Shown here: positions 49,417-59,249 of the stretch, in pieces
How the letters are laid out: each line of letters opens with the position of its first letter
Position numbering within the stretch: the first letter of the stretch is position 1
Source of the DNA: Martelella sp. NC20
GTDB taxonomy: Bacteria > Pseudomonadota > Alphaproteobacteria > Rhizobiales > Rhizobiaceae
Direction: 5' to 3'
Assembly: GCF_013459645.1 (NCBI RefSeq)
Contig: NZ_CP054861.1
Coordinates: forward strand, 4,576,001 to 4,640,000
DNA length: 64,000 nucleotides
Notes under the pieces: generated by a model
The model's database searches: none
What the model saw: the letters and a program-made list of their open reading frames with translations, nothing else
What the model was told of the DNA's origin: nothing
Position numbers and translations under genes: made by a program

Positions 49417-50613
49417 TCAGGCCTTGTTCTTGTTGTAGACGTCGAAGACGACGGCGGCGAGCAGCACCAGACCCTTGATCACCTGCTGGTAGTCGATGCC
49501 GATGCCCATGATCGACATGCCGTTGTTCATGATGCCCATGATGAAAGCGCCGACCACCGCGCCGACGATCTTGCCGACGCCGCCCGACATCGACGCGCCG
49601 CCGATGAAGACGGCGGCGATCACATCGAGTTCGAAACCGTTGCCGGCCTTGGGCGTCGCGATATTGAGGCGGGCCGCGAACACCAGGCCGGCGAGCGCCG
49701 CCAGCATGCCCATGTTCACGAACACGATGAAATTCAGCCGCTTGGTGTTGATCCCGGAAAGGGCTGCCGCCTTTTCATTGCCGCCGATGGCATAGACCCT
49801 GCGCCCGAAGGTCGTGCTTTCGGTGATGAAGGTGTAGATCACCGTCAGGATCGCCATCGAGATCAGCACGTTCGGCAGGCCGCGAAACGAAGCGAGCTTC
49901 CAGGATACGAACACCAGAACGCCCGCGACGATGATGTTGCGCCCGAGGAAGAAGGAAAGCGGCTCGTCCTCGATGCCGTAGGCGACGTTGCGGGCGCGCG
50001 AACGCCAGGCAAGATAGACGATCGCGGCCGCCGCGATGATGCCGGCTGCGAGCGCCGTCATATTGGGTTTCCCAACGCCGAAAATGTCCGGCACGAACCC
50101 CGTCGACAGCAACTGGAACGAGCCGGGGAACGGCCCGACCGACTGACCGTTGAGGAGCCACAGCGAAAGCCCCCGAAAGATCAGCATGCCGGCAAGCGTG
50201 ACGATAAAGGATGGTATGCGCCAGTAGGCGACCCAATATCCCTGCCATGCCCCGATCAGCATGCCGGCGAAGATGCAGGCAACGAAGGCGACGATGACCG
50301 GCAGGTTCCAGTGCACGATCATCACCGCGGCAAGCGCGCCGATGAAACCCACGATCGAGCCCACCGACAGGTCGATATGCCCCGCAACGATGACCATTAG
50401 CATGCCGAGCGCCATGATGATCACATAGGAATTCTGCAGGAACAGGTTGGTGATGTTGACCGGTCGCATCAGCACGCCGTCGGTCATGACCTGGAAAAAC
50501 GCGATGATGACGAGCAGGGCGAGCAGGATGCCGTAATCGCGCATCCTGAGCGTCAGATAGGAGCGGATCGAGGGCTTGTTCTCGACTGCCGTGGTTTCCT
50601 CTGGTGTATTCAT
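49417..50613 (-). CDS. gguB: Sugar ABC transporter permease, GguB-like
   Basis: The 398-residue integral membrane protein has about ten to eleven helices and the RbsC/XylH signature (IVAGHIDLSVGSIVGFIGALAA near 80-100; FEL-DVIAAVFIGGASMSGGVGKIVGA near 340-365). It forms the channel for ChvE-bound sugars with GguA. The ATG at 50613 follows GAGTTGACG; a TTG at 50640 would fall in the gguA stop region. It is the last gene of the operon; no gguC follows. Confidence 0.92.
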   Translation of the reverse strand: MNTPEETTAVENKPSIRSYLTLRMRDYGILLALLVIIAFFQVMTDGVLMRPVNITNLFLQNSYVIIMALGMLMVIVAGHIDLSVGSIVGFIGALAAVMIVHWNLPVIVAFVACIFAGMLIGAWQGYWVAYWRIPSFIVTLAGMLIFRGLSLWLLNGQSVGPFPGSFQLLSTGFVPDIFGVGKPNMTALAAGIIAAAAIVYLAWRSRARNVAYGIEDEPLSFFLGRNIIVAGVLVFVSWKLASFRGLPNVLISMAILTVIYTFITESTTFGRRVYAIGGNEKAAALSGINTKRLNFIVFVNMGMLAALAGLVFAARLNIATPKAGNGFELDVIAAVFIGGASMSGGVGKIVGAVVGAFIMGIMNNGMSIMGIGIDYQQVIKGLVLLAAVVFDVYNKNKA

Positions 50614-50626
50614 CGTCAACTCTTTC

Positions 50627-52147
50627 TCATTTTCTGACAATGAAGGACATGATGCGTTCCTGGCTCGCCTCTGCGGCGCTCAGTTCGCCCACCAATGCCC
50701 CCTCGTTCATGATGTAGATGCGGTCGCACATGCCGAGCAGTTCCGGCATTTCGGAGGAGATCATCACGACCCCCCGGCCTTCGGCCGCAAGCTCGTTCAT
50801 GAGTGTGTAGATCTCGTATTTGGCGCCGACATCGATGCCGCGGGTCGGCTCGTCCAGAATCAGTACGTCCGGCTGGGTGAACAGCCATTTCGACAGCACC
50901 ACCTTCTGCTGGTTGCCGCCCGAAAGGTTGACCACGCGCTGGGCCACGGACGGCGTGCGGATGTTCATGGCCTTGCGGTAATGTTCGGACGTCTTGGTTT
51001 CCTCGGCGGAGTTCAGCACGCCGTAGCGCGACACCCCGCCAAGATGGGCGAGCGTCACGTTCCGGGTGATCGGTTCATCGAGGATCAGCCCCAGGCCCTT
51101 GCGGTCTTCCGTTACATAGGCAAGACCGGCATGAATGGCCTTCGGCACGGTGGTGACATCCACCTTGTTGCCGCCGAGCCAGACCTCGCCGGAGATGTTG
51201 CGCCCATAGCTGTGGCCGAAAATACTCATCGCAAGCTCGGTGCGGCCTGCCCCCATCACGCCCGCGATGCCGACGATCTCGCCGGCGCGCACATTGAAGC
51301 CGACATTCTTGATCACCTTTCGATCGGCCTGCTCGGGGTGCCAGACAGTCCAGTCCTTCACCACCATCAGTTCCTCGCCGATCTTGTGTTCGCGGTCGGG
51401 ATAGCGGTTTTCCATGGTCCGGCCGACCATGGCCTGAATGATCCGGGCCTCGCTCACCTCCTCCGCGGCGCAATCGATATCTGCGACCGAGGCGCCATCG
51501 CGCAGCACCGTGATGTTGTCGGCGACCTGTTCGACCTCGTTCAGCTTGTGCGAGATCAGGATCGACGTAATGCCCTGCTGTTTCAGTTCGAGCAGCAATT
51601 TGAGAAGCTTGGCGCTGTCGGATTCCGAAAGGGCCGCCGTCGGCTCGTCCAGGATCAGCAGCCGCACATCCTTGGAAAGCGCCTTGGCGATTTCGACGAG
51701 CTGCTGCTTGCCGACGCCGATCTTGTCCACCAGCGTTGCCGGCGGATCCTTCAGCCCCACCTTTCTGAGCAGTTTTTCGGTGCGATCGAAGGTTTCCGGC
51801 CAGTCGATCACGCCTGCCCTAGACACCTCGTTGCCGAGGAAGATGTTTTCCGCGATCGACAATTGCGGCACCAGCGCCAGTTCCTGGTGGATGATGATGA
51901 CGCCCTTCTTTTCGCTGTCGGCAATGCCGGAAAAGATCGCCAGCTCACCGTCATAGTAGATTTCGCCGTCGTAGGATCCATGAGGATAGACCCCGGAGAG
52001 CACCTTCATCAGCGTGGATTTGCCTGCCCCGTTCTCGCCGACCAGAGCGTGGATCTCGCCTTCCTCGACCTGGAGGTCGACATCACTCAACGCCTTCACA
52101 CCGGGAAAGGTCTTCGTGATCTTTCGCATTTCGAGCAATTTCGTCAT
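50627..52147 (-). CDS. gguA: Sugar ABC transporter ATPase, GguA-like
   Basis: The 506-residue protein contains two ABC domains (about 5-240 and 260-500). The first has [29 protein letters not shown] and [12 protein letters not shown]. The second has [14 protein letters not shown] (a degenerate Walker A), [16 protein letters not shown] and [15 protein letters not shown]. This is the RbsA/XylG form. It energises sugar uptake together with gguB and the binding proteins. The ATG at 52147 is preferred; the frame is open upstream but without similarity. Confidence 0.93.
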   Translation of the reverse strand: MTKLLEMRKITKTFPGVKALSDVDLQVEEGEIHALVGENGAGKSTLMKVLSGVYPHGSYDGEIYYDGELAIFSGIADSEKKGVIIIHQELALVPQLSIAENIFLGNEVSRAGVIDWPETFDRTEKLLRKVGLKDPPATLVDKIGVGKQQLVEIAKALSKDVRLLILDEPTAALSESDSAKLLKLLLELKQQGITSILISHKLNEVEQVADNITVLRDGASVADIDCAAEEVSEARIIQAMVGRTMENRYPDREHKIGEELMVVKDWTVWHPEQADRKVIKNVGFNVRAGEIVGIAGVMGAGRTELAMSIFGHSYGRNISGEVWLGGNKVDVTTVPKAIHAGLAYVTEDRKGLGLILDEPITRNVTLAHLGGVSRYGVLNSAEETKTSEHYRKAMNIRTPSVAQRVVNLSGGNQQKVVLSKWLFTQPDVLILDEPTRGIDVGAKYEIYTLMNELAAEGRGVVMISSEMPELLGMCDRIYIMNEGALVGELSAAEASQERIMSFIVRK

Positions 52148-52231
52148 GACACCTGTCATCCGTTTGGCACCGGATCGCGGCCTGCCCGCCGATCCCACCC
52201 ATTCCATCGACACAACGCCGGACGCCGTGCC

Positions 52232-52252
52232 GGGCCTGCGCGCGTCAGGCCC
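52232..52252 (-). terminator. Attenuator-like hairpin between chvE and gguA
   Basis: GGGCCTG and CAGGCCC pair in 7 bp within the 152-nt gap. A hairpin here could make the binding-protein gene more abundant than the transporter genes. There is no T-run. Confidence 0.35.
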
Positions 52253-52299
52253 GCCGCCGGATGGTACCGGCGACGGGCCCTTGAGCAAAGTCGGTTCTA

Positions 52300-53373
52300 T
52301 CAGTTCTCGATCTGCTGCATGGTGTAATAGCCGCTGTCATCGACCAGGATCTGCTTCCAGTTGTCCTGGGTGACGATCACCGGTTCCAGCAGGTAGGACG
52401 GCACGTCTTTCTCGCCGTTGTTATAGGTGCTGGTGTCGTTGACTTCCGGCTCCTTGCCTTCGCCGATGGCTTCCACCATGCCGACGGTGACGCCGGCGAG
52501 CTTGCGGGTATCCTTGAAGATCGAGGAATACTGGTCGCCGTCGACGATCGCCTTGACGTTCGGCAGATTGCTGTCCTGGCCGGTAATGATCGGCATCTTC
52601 ATGTCGCCGGAACCGTAGCCGATACCCTTCAGCGACGAGATCGATCCCATGGCAAGGTCATCGTTGGAGGCATAGACGCCGTGTAGCGGCTTGTCGGTGT
52701 AATAGGCCGACAACAGGTTGTCCATGCGCGCCTGGGCGGCGGCGTTCGACCAGTTCAGCGTCCCGATCTTGTCCATGCCCATCTGGCCGGACGGGATCAC
52801 GATATCGCCGGAATCGATCAGCGGCTGGATGACCGACATCGCGCCGTTATAGAAGAAATAGGCGTTGTTATCGTCCGGCGAACCGCCGAAAAGCTCGACA
52901 TTCCAGGGCTTGGTGTCGGGGAAGCGCTCTTTCAGGCCCGCCACCAGGCTGTTGCCCTGCAACACGCCAACCTTGTAGTTATCGAAGGTCGCGTAATAAT
53001 CGACATCGGGCGTGTTGAGGATCAGCCGGTCATAGGCGATCACCGGAATGCCGGCGGCGCCCGCATTGGCGAGCGGGCCGCTGAGCGAGCCGCCGTCGAT
53101 CGCCGCGACCACGAGAACGGTGACGCCCTTGGTGATCATGTTCTCGATCTGCGAAAGCTGCTGGGGGATTTCGTTTTCAGCATATTGCAGGTCGGTCTTG
53201 TAGCCGGCCGCCTCGAACTGCTCGACCATGGACGCGCCGTCCTTGTTCCAGCGGTCAAGGCCCTTGGTCGGCATGGCGATGCCGACATAGCCCTTGTCGG
53301 CGGCGATCGCCGGTGCGCCGATCGCGACAGCCACCACCGAAGCGGCTGCAAGCATTGAGATAATCTTCCGCAT
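52300..53373 (-). CDS. chvE: Periplasmic sugar-binding protein, ChvE-like (copy 1)
   Basis: The 357-residue protein has a signal peptide (cleavage near AIAADK, residue 25) and a periplasmic-binding fold with the segments [12 protein letters not shown], [19 protein letters not shown] (67-85), VIAYDRLI and [15 protein letters not shown]. ChvE in Agrobacterium binds aldoses and also signals virulence. This copy lies upstream of gguA-gguB, the normal order. A second, diverged copy sits directly upstream. Confidence 0.93.
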   Translation of the reverse strand: MRKIISMLAAASVVAVAIGAPAIAADKGYVGIAMPTKGLDRWNKDGASMVEQFEAAGYKTDLQYAENEIPQQLSQIENMITKGVTVLVVAAIDGGSLSGPLANAGAAGIPVIAYDRLILNTPDVDYYATFDNYKVGVLQGNSLVAGLKERFPDTKPWNVELFGGSPDDNNAYFFYNGAMSVIQPLIDSGDIVIPSGQMGMDKIGTLNWSNAAAQARMDNLLSAYYTDKPLHGVYASNDDLAMGSISSLKGIGYGSGDMKMPIITGQDSNLPNVKAIVDGDQYSSIFKDTRKLAGVTVGMVEAIGEGKEPEVNDTSTYNNGEKDVPSYLLEPVIVTQDNWKQILVDDSGYYTMQQIEN

Positions 53374-53537
53374 GTCTCTCTCCCTTCAAGGGCCCGACGG
53401 CCCGGTCGCCCTCCGGCTTTCCGGAGGGTTCATCGCCTCTTGCGCCGCATTGCCAACGGCATCAATTCTGAGGCACGTAAGTCATATCAGGTCGCACAAT
53501 AAAATCCGGCTGGGCTTGGCGCGACCGCAGAAAGCAA

Positions 53538-53563
53538 CGGACGGGCGAAAAAGCGCCCGTCCG
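53538..53563 (-). terminator. Hairpin downstream of the second binding-protein gene
   Basis: CGGACGGGCG and CGCCCGTCCG pair in 10 bp with an A-rich loop 10 nt past the stop on the minus strand. It separates this gene from copy 1. Confidence 0.65.
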
Positions 53564-53572
53564 CCAGAATTG

Positions 53573-54643
53573 CTACTTAAGCTGGTCAAGGGTGTAATAG
53601 CCGCTCTGATCGACCAGGATTTCCTCCCAGTTGGAGGCATCGACCGAGACCGGCGACAGCAGATAGGACGGGACCACCTTGACGCCATTGTCGTATGTCT
53701 TGGTGTCGTTGATTTCCGGCTCGCCGCCGGCCAGCAGGGCATCAACCATGCCAACTGTCACGCGGGCAAGCTCGCGCGTATCCTTGAACACCGTCGAATA
53801 CTGTTCGTCGGCGATGATCGACTTGACCGAGGGAATTTCGGCATCCTGACCGGTCACGATCGGCATCTTCTGATCACCAGAACCGTAGCCCACGCCCTTC
53901 AGCGAGGACAGGATACCGATCGAAAGGCCGTCATAGGGCGAAAGCACACCGTTGACCTCACTGTCGGTATAGTTGGCCGACAGAAGATTATCCATCCGGG
54001 CCTGCGCTTCCGCGCCATCCCAGCGCAGCGTGCCGACCTGGTTCATGCCCATCTGGCCGGACGGGATGACGATATCGCCGGAATCGATCATCGGCTGCAG
54101 CACCGACATCGCGCCATCATAGAAGAAATAGGCATTGTTGTCGTCCGGCGAGCCGCCGAACAGCTCGACATTCCAGGGCTTGCCATCGGGGAAGCGCTGA
54201 TTCAGACCGTCGACCAGGCTCTCGGCCTGAAGCACGCCGACCTGGAAATTGTCAAATGTGGCGTAATAGTCGACATCCGGGCTCTCGCGGATCAGCCGGT
54301 CATAGGCGACCACCGGAATGCCGGCGGCTGCGGCGTTTGCAAGCGCGTTGGAAAGCGTGGTGCCGTCGATCGAGGCGATCACCAGCGCATCGACGCCCTT
54401 GGTAATCATGTTTTCGATCTGCGAAAGCTGGTTAGGAATATTGTCCTCAGCATATTGCAGGTCGGTGTCGTAGCCAGCCTCTTTGAACTGTGCGACCATG
54501 GACTCACCGTCCGAAATCCACCGGGCCGACGATTTCGTCGGCATCGCGATCCCGATCGTGCCCTTGTCCTGCGCAAAGGCCGGCACGGCAAACGACGCAA
54601 CCGTCATTGCCGCAACGGCAAGTGCGGAAACTACCAATTTCAT
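53573..54643 (-). CDS. Periplasmic sugar-binding protein, ChvE-like (copy 2)
   Basis: The 356-residue protein has a signal peptide (cleavage near PAFAQD, residue 25). It parallels copy 1 throughout, sharing [27 protein letters not shown] and [14 protein letters not shown]. Differences concentrate at places such as [11 protein letters not shown] versus [11 protein letters not shown] and VLSPYDGLS versus VYASNDDLA, near the expected ligand cleft. The start at 54643 follows GGGAG. It looks like a tandem duplicate with changed sugar preference; hairpin 53538-53563 suggests separate expression. Confidence 0.9.
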   Translation of the reverse strand: MKLVVSALAVAAMTVASFAVPAFAQDKGTIGIAMPTKSSARWISDGESMVAQFKEAGYDTDLQYAEDNIPNQLSQIENMITKGVDALVIASIDGTTLSNALANAAAAGIPVVAYDRLIRESPDVDYYATFDNFQVGVLQAESLVDGLNQRFPDGKPWNVELFGGSPDDNNAYFFYDGAMSVLQPMIDSGDIVIPSGQMGMNQVGTLRWDGAEAQARMDNLLSANYTDSEVNGVLSPYDGLSIGILSSLKGVGYGSGDQKMPIVTGQDAEIPSVKSIIADEQYSTVFKDTRELARVTVGMVDALLAGGEPEINDTKTYDNGVKVVPSYLLSPVSVDASNWEEILVDQSGYYTLDQLK

Positions 54644-55043
54644 AGCTCTCTCCCAATTCGCGAATATGTGTTCGCTCCGCGCCTTGGCCGATGTGTCGGC
54701 TCTCAGGTCCTCCCCTTCGCAACCCTTGCGGTTGCAAAACGCAGATCGCGGCACAAGGGTGCTACCAGAACGCGACGCGTGTCAAATCGAGATCGCCGAA
54801 GCTGATATACCATTTCTGCTATGTTTCCGGCTTTCGGGCGAATTAACCCGTTGAATTTCAAGCCCGCCCGCGAGCTGATGTCGGGTCCCGGACGACCGCG
54901 TCTTATCCTATGGTCTAATAGGCGCCGGCGGCGAGACCATTCCTGCAAACGGCAAGGGTTTTTCACGACCCGGTATTTTTGCGATTGATGCAGCCCGCAA
55001 GCTGGGTTAAACAGACCGCGCAGGCGGATCACGCCCGCGCAAA
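54644..55043. other. Intergenic region before the tRNA
   Basis: This 400-bp stretch should contain the minus-strand promoter of the second binding-protein gene. I see no gene or strong structure in it. Confidence 0.5.
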
Positions 55044-55120
55044 GCGCCCGTAGCTCAGCTGGATAGAGTGTTGGATTCCGATTCCAAAGGTCACAGGTTC
55101 GAATCCTGTCGGGCGCGCCA
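55044..55120 (+). tRNA. tRNA-Arg (anticodon CCG)
   Basis: The 77-nt cloverleaf has the acceptor stem GCGCCCG/CGGGCGC, D-arm with AGCTCAGCTGGATAGAG, anticodon loop TTCCGAT, T-loop GGTTCGAATCC and encoded CCA. It reads CGG codons. Its 3' end is followed at once by integrase remnants, so it is probably the attachment site of an integrated element. Confidence 0.97.
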
Positions 55121-55222
55121 ATGAGCTTCTTAATGCATTTATCTCTAAAAAGCTTTAAGGTTTCAACACCTTGTCGGCAGCGTGCTTGTACGCAATGCTA
55201 GCCCACAGGGGTCGGACACCAC

Positions 55223-55487
55223 ATGGCAGGGATGACATATATGCAACGGCGAAAAGGCAGCGCCTACGCGGCTCCCGCCTGTGTTTTCAACTTTCGTCAA
55301 TCCGAAGACGGGACGCTTCAAGCGAGAACTGACCGTATCCCTCCGGACCACAGACCCACGACAGGCAAAGCGGCGAGACCTGCAACAGGCGGCGGCGACC
55401 AACGAGCTGCTTGAGGCGCTGCGGCTCTTTCTTGCCAATCCCAAAGATCACCCCGCTACCCCTCAAGCACCGGTGCTTGAGGGGTAG
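55223..55487 (+). pseudogene. Fragment of a tyrosine-type phage integrase (N-terminus)
   Basis: The frame starting at 55223 gives MAGMTYMQRRKGSAY, the usual start of this integrase group. After a frame change the frame from about 55281 gives VNPKTGRFKRELTVSLRTTD and AKRRDLQQA. These are consecutive parts of the N-terminal arm and core-binding region. The catalytic domain with the R-H-R-Y residues is missing. The gene is broken by a frameshift and cut off at a 40-bp palindrome. Its place right after a tRNA gene supports an integrated-element origin. Confidence 0.75.
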
Positions 55488-55491
55488 CGGG
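55452..55491. repeat. Perfect 40-bp palindrome
   Basis: Two 20-base arms are exactly complementary with no spacer, centred between 55471 and 55472 on ACCGGT. The outer ends are CCCGCTACCCC and GGGGTAGCGGG. It lies exactly where integrase-like sequence ends and transposase-like sequence begins. Confidence 0.95.
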
Positions 55492-56362
55492 AGGCCTTGA
55501 AGGCGAAGCTGGACGCGGCCTGTGCCCGGCTTGAGGCCGAGGCCAAGGCCAAGGCCGAGCATGAAGACGCCAGGCGCGCCTATGACGAGAAGAAGGCGGC
55601 CTTCGATGCCAGGACGGGACGCAAGGGGTCTCCGCCAAGGGCGTCGGACGATGGCCCAAATGGAAATGGGCCGCCCCCTCCACCGAAAGGTCAGACCAAT
55701 CTGAGCGACCCCGACAGTCAATTGATGCGCAAGTCAGCGCGGCATGAATATCGTCAAGCTTATACCAAGTCACCAGGACAATTGGGAAATTCGCAATTCC
55801 TTCTAGGCGGGGATGCGTCAGCATCTTCGCGCCTTGGTATTATAACGCACAGGCCGTTGTCGACGCCGACGGCACCCAACTGATTGTCGCCACGAATGTC
55901 GCCACCACGCCGAGCGATCAGCCGACCTTCGTGGAGACAATGGCGTTGATCGACGCGGAGCTTGGCACACCGAAGCGGGTTCTGGGTGATGCCGGTTATG
56001 CCAGCGGCGAAGCGGTCACGGCATTGAAGGCCCGGGGCATCGAACCACTGGTGGCGATTTCGTCCACACAGCCCCAGCGGCCCTATGACTTCCGTCCACC
56101 GCCGGACAAGGACAAACCGCCGCGGGCGATCAAGGACCCCTGGAGGATCGAGATGAAAGAGGCGCTGGAAACAAAGGAGGGACGGGCCATGCACAAACTG
56201 CGCAAACAGACCGTCGAACCCGTCTTCGGCATCCTCAAATCGGCGCTGGGATTCCGAAACTCCAGGCTTCGTGGCCTCGAAAAGGTCAAAAGCGAATGGA
56301 GCCTCGTCGCCTTGGCCTGTAACGTCAAGAGAATGGCCAAGTTGAGGGCCGAAACGGCGTGA
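55489..56362 (+). pseudogene. IS1182-type transposase remnant
   Basis: The sequence encodes the C-terminal half of a DDE transposase: a coiled-coil-like segment (LKAKLDAACARLEAEAKAK), SDPDSQLM-type Asp region, QAVVDADGTQLIV, LGDAGYASGEAV (Asp) and LRKQTVEPVFGILKSALGF (Glu). The N-terminal half is missing, ending at the palindrome. An 80-bp insertion at about 55764-55843 shifts the frame; removing it restores the continuous REYRQAYNAQAV-like reading. The IS cannot transpose by itself. A likely IS end lies near 56440. Confidence 0.85.
55764..55839. mobile_element. Short nested insertion (MITE-like)
   Basis: The 76-bp element lies between two TTAT copies (55760-55763 and 55840-55843). Its ends form the inverted pair ATACCAAG (55762-55769) and CTTGGTAT (55833-55840). 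Inner arms GATGC/GCATC and a GGGAAATT/AATTCC-type hairpin are also present. It has no gene of its own and interrupts the transposase. Confidence 0.7.
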
Positions 56363-56418
56363 GGGCGGGCGAACCTCACCCCAATTCCGCTTCGAAGCCG
56401 CTCAATTCCAAAACGACC

Positions 56419-57485
56419 TCATAGAAAATCCGACAGACTGCTAGAGCGGAATCCGCTCCAGATCGAGCACAAACCGTCGCGGTCGAACAGGTGAACCTTC
56501 GTTGCATCGGGCATGAGCTTCAAAATACCCCCCGGCCGGGCCTCGATCCGCTCGCGGAAGATGCCGACAATCTGTTCGCCGCCCAGACGGAAAATAACCT
56601 GCGTTTCAGACCCGGTGGGCTCGACGACGACGACTTCGGCAGGCAACCCGTCCGGATCAAGGGCAATGTTTTCCGGCCTGATACCATAGACCGCCGCTTC
56701 GCGTTTATCGGCAAGAGGAAGTTCGTAGTCGCCAGAGATGCGGAATCCGGTGTCCGTGACTGTGCCGCTGATGAAGTTCATCGATGGCGATCCCAGAAAG
56801 CCGGCAACGAACATATTCACCGGATGGTCATAGAGCTCCAGCGGCGCGCCGACCTGTTCAATTCGCCCGTCCTTCATCACCACGATCTTGTCCGCCATCG
56901 TCATCGCTTCGATCTGATCATGCGTGACATAGATGATCGTTGTTTTCAGCCGCTGATGAAGCTCCTTGATTTCGGCGCGCACCTGCACGCGCAACTTGGC
57001 GTCAAGGTTGGAAAGCGGCTCATCGAAGAGAAAGACCTGCGGATCGCGCGCCCCATTGCCACGCGCTGTCGCTGCCCGCCGGACAGCTCGCGCGGACGGC
57101 GTTCAAGAAGCGCGCCATGTCCGAGAATGTCTGCGGCCTGCCGGATCTTGGCATCGATTTCCGCCTTGGGAACACGCTTCATCTTCAGCGCAAAGGACAT
57201 GTTTTCCGCAACCGTGATGTGCGGATAGAGCGCATAATTCTGAAACACCATCGCGATATCGCGATCCTTGGGAGCGAGATCGTTCACAACCTGCTCGGCG
57301 ATCCGGATCTCGCCAGAGGATATGTCTTCCAGACCGGCGATCATGCGCAGGAGCGTCGACTTCCCGCAGCCGGACGGCCCAACAAGGATGACGAACTCCC
57401 CATCTTCTATCTCGACGGAGACCTGTTTCAGCGCCTCATAGGCACCATAGAATTTACCGACTGTGTCGATGCTCATTTCAGCCAT
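56419..57485 (-). pseudogene. ugpC: Frameshifted UgpC/MsmK-type ABC ATPase
   Basis: The N-terminal part (from 57485) has GPSGCGKST (Walker A), FQNYALYPH (Q-loop) and [15 protein letters not shown]. The C-terminal part in another frame has [19 protein letters not shown] (Walker B), YVTHDQIEAM (switch His) and a TOBE-like regulatory domain. The break at about 57041-57050 equals a 10-nt deletion; restoring 10 nt gives one continuous frame of about 355 residues. The C-terminal end reads into sequence next to the IS end. The function is probably lost. Confidence 0.85.
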
Positions 57486-57508
57486 TTAAATCTCCCCGGA
57501 CTGCATGA

Positions 57509-57808
57509 CTATTTGCCTGCAAGTGCACCGCCGACGCCGCCGATGCTGAAGAAACGATTGAGAAAGGCAAAAACCAGAACCGGGGGCAGCAGCATGATGA
57601 CGGCACAGGCCATCACCGGTCCCCAGTCGGCCTGGTTCTGCTGAAAGAAGGTCTGAAGTCCGATCGGCAGCGTGAAGTTGGAATCGGACCTGAGAAAGAC
57701 CAGCGCGATCAGGTAGTTATTCCAGGCCAGAAGGAAGCTGTAGATCGCTGTGGACAGAATACCCGGCAGCGAATTGCGCAGGACGATGCGCACGAAGGCG
57801 CTCAACAT
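57509..57808 (-). pseudogene. Truncated ABC sugar permease (MalG-like)
   Basis: About 99 residues remain from the C-terminal part of a MalG/UgpE-type permease: RIVLRNSLPGILSTAIYSFLLAWNNYLIALVFL and a final hydrophobic helix ending FLNRFFSIGGVGGALAGK. The EAA loop and the first helices are absent. It is 23 nt upstream of the ugpC-like pseudogene in transcription order, so both are remains of one carbohydrate transporter operon. Confidence 0.75.
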
Positions 57809-58353
57809 CGAGCAGAGGCGGACAAGGAAAAGTGTGAAGCCTCACCCCCTCAACCCATCATGAATACCCTCCCCTATAGAAATTGTTGGGTATAGAATTT
57901 CTTGGGACGGCAGCTTGATTGAATTGCCGAACCTGCAGCACAAACAATGCGGATCGTCGGCGCTTGTAATCGGACATTGTCTTTGCAACGGAATAGGCCG
58001 CCCTGGCCGCCAAGATGTTTTCGGTGATGCCAAATTAACCACGGCGCACTCCGACCGACTGACGCATCTTTGCCATACCTTGCAGACTGGAAACAACCCA
58101 GCTTCAGGTTCAAAGCCGGCGCGGCAGCGGTACACACGACACAAAAGAGAGCGACAGGTGTTCGCGTCGGGTCGGAATTGATGAGAGCGAGAGTGCTGCC
58201 GCTGCATCAAAGGCATTGAAGAGGAACCGATTGGAGTGTAAATCGACGGCCTTCCAAAGGCATCGTTTGTGGCAACGGCCAAACCGGCAAGCGCCTTGCC
58301 AAGGCCCCGATCCAGAGAGCGCGATGTACTGCATTGGCCATTGCCGCCGCTCT
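57809..58353. other. Intergenic region with no recognised gene
   Basis: In 545 bp between the truncated permease and the SMP-30 gene I find no convincing frame, RNA or repeat. It probably marks the deletion junction where transporter genes were lost. Confidence 0.5.
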
Positions 58354-59232
58354 TCAACCCGCAAAGCGCGGTTCGGGCAGGCCTTTGACCCCAAGCCCCG
58401 TGATCGCGAAAAGGCTGCCGCGCAGAACGCCGTCGCCAGGAAAGCGGGGTAGTGGCGGCTTGGCCATCGACGTGACATAGAGCACATCGAGATTCGGCCC
58501 GCCGAACTGCACGCTGGTCACCTTCTTCACCGGCATCTCGATCTCGCGGTCAAGCGTGCCATCCGGCGCGTAGCGGCAGAGCCGCCCGTCATAGACCAGT
58601 GCCAGCCAGTAATATCCCTCCGCGTCCACCGTTGCGCCATCCGCCGCGCCGCCGTTCGAGGTGTCGACCTTCGTAAAGGTCCGGCGGTTCGAAACCGCAC
58701 CGGTCTCGATGTCGTAGTCATAGGCCCAGACCTCGCCTGTCCAGGTGTCGGTGAAATAGAAGGTCCTGTCGTCCGGCGAGAAACACGGCCCGTTCGAGCA
58801 GATGATGCCGTTGTCGACCGTGGTGACGCTCAGGTCCGGATCGACCCGATAGAGCGCGCCTTTCGGGCCCTCTTCCATCATGTCCATGGAGCCGGCGAAG
58901 AACCGTCCCTTGCGGTCGCATTTACCGTCATTGAGACGGGTGGTGTCCAATCCCGGCTCGGGGTCGTGCAGCAACTGGCAGTCGCCACTTTCGAAATCCA
59001 GCAGATGGAATCCCTTGTCCAGCGACACGATGGCGCCGGAGCCGTCCTTGCGCAGCGCCATGGATCCGATCTTGCCCGGCACGTCCCAGGCGCGCAGCTC
59101 TGTACCTTCGGCGGTGCAGCGGAACACCCGCCCGTCCATCGAGTCGATGAAATAGAGCCGCTGGCTCTCCACGTCCCAGACCGGGCCCTCGCCCAGCGTG
59201 GTCTTCACGTCCAGTAAAATGTCGATCTTCAT
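58354..59232 (-). CDS. SMP-30/gluconolactonase-family lactonase
   Basis: The 292-residue protein is a six-bladed propeller with the metal ligands in EGPVWD (Glu16), RLNDGKCDRKGRF (Asn) and SNGGAADGATVDAEGYYW (Asp, also with Asn) as in SMP-30. It should hydrolyse an aldono- or related lactone. The start at 59232 has GGAGG 10 nt upstream. It is the last gene of a five-gene operon and lies 17 nt after the BKACE gene. Confidence 0.92.
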   Translation of the reverse strand: MKIDILLDVKTTLGEGPVWDVESQRLYFIDSMDGRVFRCTAEGTELRAWDVPGKIGSMALRKDGSGAIVSLDKGFHLLDFESGDCQLLHDPEPGLDTTRLNDGKCDRKGRFFAGSMDMMEEGPKGALYRVDPDLSVTTVDNGIICSNGPCFSPDDRTFYFTDTWTGEVWAYDYDIETGAVSNRRTFTKVDTSNGGAADGATVDAEGYYWLALVYDGRLCRYAPDGTLDREIEMPVKKVTSVQFGGPNLDVLYVTSMAKPPLPRFPGDGVLRGSLFAITGLGVKGLPEPRFAG

Positions 59233-59249
59233 AACCGTCTTCCTCCCTG

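Noticed and set aside
55497..55883. An intact small protein from the frame at 55497
   Set aside because: Its second half is the nested insertion read in frame; the first half continues after it as a transposase in another frame.
57842..58357. A 171-codon minus-strand frame in the decayed gap
   Set aside because: It has no family match, many cysteines and arginines in random order, and no ribosome-binding site that I trust.
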